Assembly (NCBI RefSeq): GCF_014873145.1
Contig: NZ_JADBEK010000001.1
Location: 2,418,001 to 2,482,000, forward strand
Reading direction: 5' to 3'
DNA from: Nonomuraea angiospora
Lineage (GTDB): Bacteria; Actinomycetota; Actinomycetes; Streptosporangiales; Streptosporangiaceae
Length of the DNA stretch: 64,000 bases
The position numbers were made by a program, and so were the translations under genes. Each line of letters opens with the position of its first letter. Within the stretch, counting starts at the first letter, position 1. Under the pieces are notes generated by a model, which saw only the letters and a list, made by a program, of their open reading frames with translations, was not told the DNA's origin and did no database searches. Shown here one piece after another: positions 61,652-64,000 of this stretch.

Positions 61652-63013
61652 TCACCCCGACGGTGGCCGAGACGTGCCGCGCTCGGGCAGACGCAGCACG
61701 AACCGGGCCCCGCGGGGACTGTCCTGAGCGGTCAGGGTCCCGCCGTGGGATTGGGCGATCTGCCTGGCGATCGGCAGCCCGAGCCCGGTGCCGCCGGGAT
61801 CGCGGGCGCGGGAGGCTTCAAGGCGGGTGAAGCGCTGGAAGATGACCTCCCGGTGCTCGGGAGCGATCCCTTCACCGTCATCGCTCACCTCCAGCGTCAC
61901 GACCTCGCCATCCAGCGTCAAAGTGACGGTGACGGCGGAGTCGGCGTGCCGTTCGGCGTTGTCCAGCAGGTTGTTCAGCAGCCGGGAGAGCTCGATCCGT
62001 GAGCCGTCCACCATGACGCCGGGCGTGAGGCGGTGGCGCAGGTCGGTCTTGGCGAGGCGGCGCTCCAGCTCGCCGGCGACCAGTTCGGTGAGATCGATCG
62101 GCTCGTGGCGGCCGGTGACGCCGGCGTCCAGCCGCGCTTCCTGGAGCAGGTCGCCGATGAGGGCCTGCATGCGTTCCACGCTGTCCAGGAGCGCGTCGGC
62201 GGTGCGTTGCCAGTCGGCCTGGCGCGGGTCGATCAGCGCCTCCTCGATGCGGATACGCATGGCGGTCAAGGGGCTGCGCAGGTCGTGAGAGGCGTCGGAG
62301 GCGAAGCGGAGCTGCTGATCCACCGCCATCTGGGCGCGTTCCAACGCCTGATTCGCGGTCTCGGCCAAGCCCCGCAGCTCGTCGCGGTATTTCGGCACGG
62401 GCACCCGGTGACGCAGATCGCCGGATGCGGTGATCTGGGCCAGGTTGCCGCCGATGGCGTCCACGGGCTGCAGCGTCTTGCCCACGATCCGGTAGCTGCC
62501 GGCCGCAGCCGCCGCGACCAGCAGCACGCAGCCGGTGGCGAGCGGGATGATCAGCTCCGGGCCGACATACCAGGGGACGTCGGGGACGGCCGTGTTCAGC
62601 TGCCAGACGCCGCCCTCACGGTGGAAGGGATAGGCGAGTACGATCATGCAACGGTCGGGGAAGACCCTGGTGTCACAGGACGTGGTGGTGGCGTAGGCGT
62701 CGGGATCCGGGCGCAGGTTCGTCATCGGCGGCTTGCCCGCCAGGTCACGCGTGGCCGCGACCATGGTGCCGGCCGGGTCGAACACCTGGATCGCCTGCCC
62801 TGGGCCGATCTCGGTCAGATCGGGGACGCGATGGCGCAGCTGAGCGCCAAGGCTCACGGCGCCGCTGAAGAGCTGATCGGTCCGGAAATCGACAGCCGCC
62901 TGCCGGCTCATCACCACGATGAACACCGCCATGGTGGTGCACAGCAACCCCGTGACGAGGCCGGCCACCACGGCCAGGCGGCACCTGATCGAATAACGAT
63001 GCCAACAGCTCAC
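61652..63013 (-). CDS. two-component sensor histidine kinase
   Basis: About 453 residues from GTG 63013 (AGGAGG at 63025-63030; GTG 63022 is also possible). Two membrane helices (about 10-32 and 165-190) enclose an extracellular sensor with a Cys pair (SCDTRVFPDRC). Then HAMP, HisKA with phospho-His in FASDASHDLRSPLTAMR, and HATPase_c (N box LLNNLLDNAERHA, DDGEGI, GGTGLGLPIARQ). No response regulator is adjacent in this window. Confidence 0.9.
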   Translation of the reverse strand: MSCWHRYSIRCRLAVVAGLVTGLLCTTMAVFIVVMSRQAAVDFRTDQLFSGAVSLGAQLRHRVPDLTEIGPGQAIQVFDPAGTMVAATRDLAGKPPMTNLRPDPDAYATTTSCDTRVFPDRCMIVLAYPFHREGGVWQLNTAVPDVPWYVGPELIIPLATGCVLLVAAAAAGSYRIVGKTLQPVDAIGGNLAQITASGDLRHRVPVPKYRDELRGLAETANQALERAQMAVDQQLRFASDASHDLRSPLTAMRIRIEEALIDPRQADWQRTADALLDSVERMQALIGDLLQEARLDAGVTGRHEPIDLTELVAGELERRLAKTDLRHRLTPGVMVDGSRIELSRLLNNLLDNAERHADSAVTVTLTLDGEVVTLEVSDDGEGIAPEHREVIFQRFTRLEASRARDPGGTGLGLPIARQIAQSHGGTLTAQDSPRGARFVLRLPERGTSRPPSG

Positions 63014-63202
63014 TCTGATCACCCCCTCCTGATCAGAGACACCGCTATACCTCCTTAGTTCCTTACCGGTTCGCGGAAGAGCGACCACCAAAAGGTGGCA
63101 AACGTCAGCACTGACGCATGAAACACCCATCCCCTGGCATGGAGGCACCAGAGACACGGCCGGGTCGATGGAGCCGTACGCATCGGGGCCTATCGTGGAG
63201 GA

Positions 63203-63619
63203 GTGGGTGGACTCGCCTTCCGGCGACAGCACCTGCCGGGAGTCACCGTCATCTCCGTCGGCGGGGAACTGGACATGACCACCGCCGGCGAGGTGGAGGA
63301 GGTCATCCGCCGCGCCCATCGGGCGGGCGACGATGTCGTCATCGACCTGGCCGGCACCCCGTTCATGGACTGCGCCGGACTGAACGCCCTGCTACGCCTG
63401 CGCCAGGAGGTGGGGCACGACGGCGGCACGGTCCGCCTGGTCGCGCTGCGGCGCGAGCCCGCCCGCGTGCTTCGCCTCACCGGCACTGAGCGATATCTCC
63501 GCGTTCACCGCACCCTCGCCGAGGCACTCGCCGCGGCCACCGCCGCCAGGCGGCCGGCTTCGTGTCGATTCCAATGGGCCCATGGAGCTGACCGGCCCCC
63601 GCCTCCTGACGCTTCGTAG
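63203..63619 (+). CDS. STAS-domain protein (anti-sigma factor antagonist-like)
   Basis: About 138 residues, GTG start. STAS fold: VTVISVGGELDMTTAGEVEE, VVIDLAGTPFMDCAGLNALL. The usual phosphorylated Ser of DSSG/DSAG is Cys in DCAG, so classic SpoIIAB-type phosphorylation is not possible here. Divergent from the sensor kinase (190-base gap). Its last 115 bases overlap the convergent DUF3040 gene. Confidence 0.85.
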   Translation: MGGLAFRRQHLPGVTVISVGGELDMTTAGEVEEVIRRAHRAGDDVVIDLAGTPFMDCAGLNALLRLRQEVGHDGGTVRLVALRREPARVLRLTGTERYLRVHRTLAEALAAATAARRPASCRFQWAHGADRPPPPDAS

Positions 63620-63903
63620 CGGTACGGTGCATCGGATACCGGTGTGTCTGCCGGCGTAGCCGGTGGCATGCGAGTGCGGCCGACGGTGAGGATCAGGAGA
63701 ATCGACAGGGCGGTCAGGATGACGACGGCGAGGAAGACGCATACGAGTTCCTGGCGTGTGGTGTGGCAGGCGTAGCGTTGCGGCCCCTGTCTGGCGGAGG
63801 CGGTGTTCAGCGCGTCCATGCGCCAGGCGAAGGCGCGGTCGTGACGGCGGAGGTGTTGTTCGATCTCCGCCAAGAGGCGGTGCTCGCGCTCGGATGAATC
63901 CAT
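63505..63903 (-). CDS. DUF3040-type small membrane protein
   Basis: 132 residues. N-terminal EREHRLLAEIEQHLRRHDRAFAWRM is the DUF3040 signature; one membrane helix about 52-75 (ELVCVFLAVVILTALSILLI). Typical DUF3040 proteins have two helices. Overlaps the STAS gene tail-to-tail by 115 bases, so its C-terminal 38 residues may not be under selection. Confidence 0.75.
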   Translation of the reverse strand: MDSSEREHRLLAEIEQHLRRHDRAFAWRMDALNTASARQGPQRYACHTTRQELVCVFLAVVILTALSILLILTVGRTRMPPATPADTPVSDAPYRYEASGGGGRSAPWAHWNRHEAGRLAAVAAASASARVR

Positions 63904-64000
63904 CGTTCAAGACCGCGACAGCGCCGTGGCGCCCCTGCGGGCGGACACGGTGCGACAACATGGAGACGTTGACCGGATGGTCATGGCGTCCTGCCGCTCT

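Noticed and set aside
63392..63961. Alternative leftward frame over the STAS and DUF3040 genes
   Set aside because: No recognisable domain and inconsistent with the DUF3040 signature in the neighbouring frame.

Overview
The window is high-GC DNA with actinobacterial gene style: GTG/TTG starts, ATGA gene overlaps, Tat and lipoprotein signals, and ROK, LacI, MerR, SARP/NB-ARC-like and LuxR-LAL regulators. The gene set (secreted glycosidases, small laccase, DUF3040, SPW protein) suggests a mycelial soil actinomycete, plausibly Streptosporangiaceae (Nonomuraea-like). The family assignment is inference; no rRNA or other marker gene is present. No tRNA, rRNA or CRISPR array was recognised.

Layout. 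(1) 1-3.9 kb: a LuxR-LAL regulator and an alpha/beta hydrolase, followed by a gene fragment truncated at both ends. (2) 4.5-23.3 kb: a polysaccharide-utilisation region. A secreted DUF4832 protein is divergent from an ABC importer / GH36 / ROK operon. Then come a secreted beta-helix protein and a rhamnogalacturonan-acetylesterase-like SGNH hydrolase. Last is a LacI regulator divergent from a second ABC importer with GH43 and GH51 arabinan enzymes. Together they read as release, import and intracellular hydrolysis of pectin side chains (galactoside and arabinan units of RG-I). (3) 23.3-25.6 kb: a serine hydrolase and a MerR regulator behind a MerR-type palindromic promoter. (4) 25.6-33.9 kb: an APC permease gene split by a Tn554-like transposon (three genes tnpA-tnpB-tnpC) carrying a TetR regulator and an unusual SDR. 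Both junctions can be read to the base and the target site can be reconstructed. (5) 33.9-35.8 kb: an intact APC permease. (6) 36-42.6 kb: a tightly packed leftward seven-gene operon resembling the ebo metabolite-traffic cluster, led by an inositol-1-phosphate-synthase-like gene. (7) 43-49.9 kb: an extracellular redox group: two-domain laccase, a giant ThuA / discoidin / sugar dehydrogenase / PKD / DUF1080 protein, and a cupredoxin protein with four exact-length Ig-like repeats. (8) 49.9-51.5 kb: decayed DNA with MFS and transposase remnants and a small S1-domain gene. (9) 51.5-57.4 kb: a Pro/Thr/Ser-rich membrane protein, an XRE/NB-ARC/TPR regulator, an SDR and a TetR regulator. (10) 57.5-60.1 kb: an arsenic operon arsR-aquaporin-arsC-arsN-like, every junction an ATGA overlap, divergent from an ArsI-type C-As lyase. 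(11) 60.1-61.0 kb: two truncated sugar genes facing each other across a rearrangement point. (12) 61-63.9 kb: SPW membrane protein, sensor kinase, STAS protein and a DUF3040 protein.

The most notable items are the Tn554-like element with its readable attachment sites, and the actinobacterial ebo-like operon.
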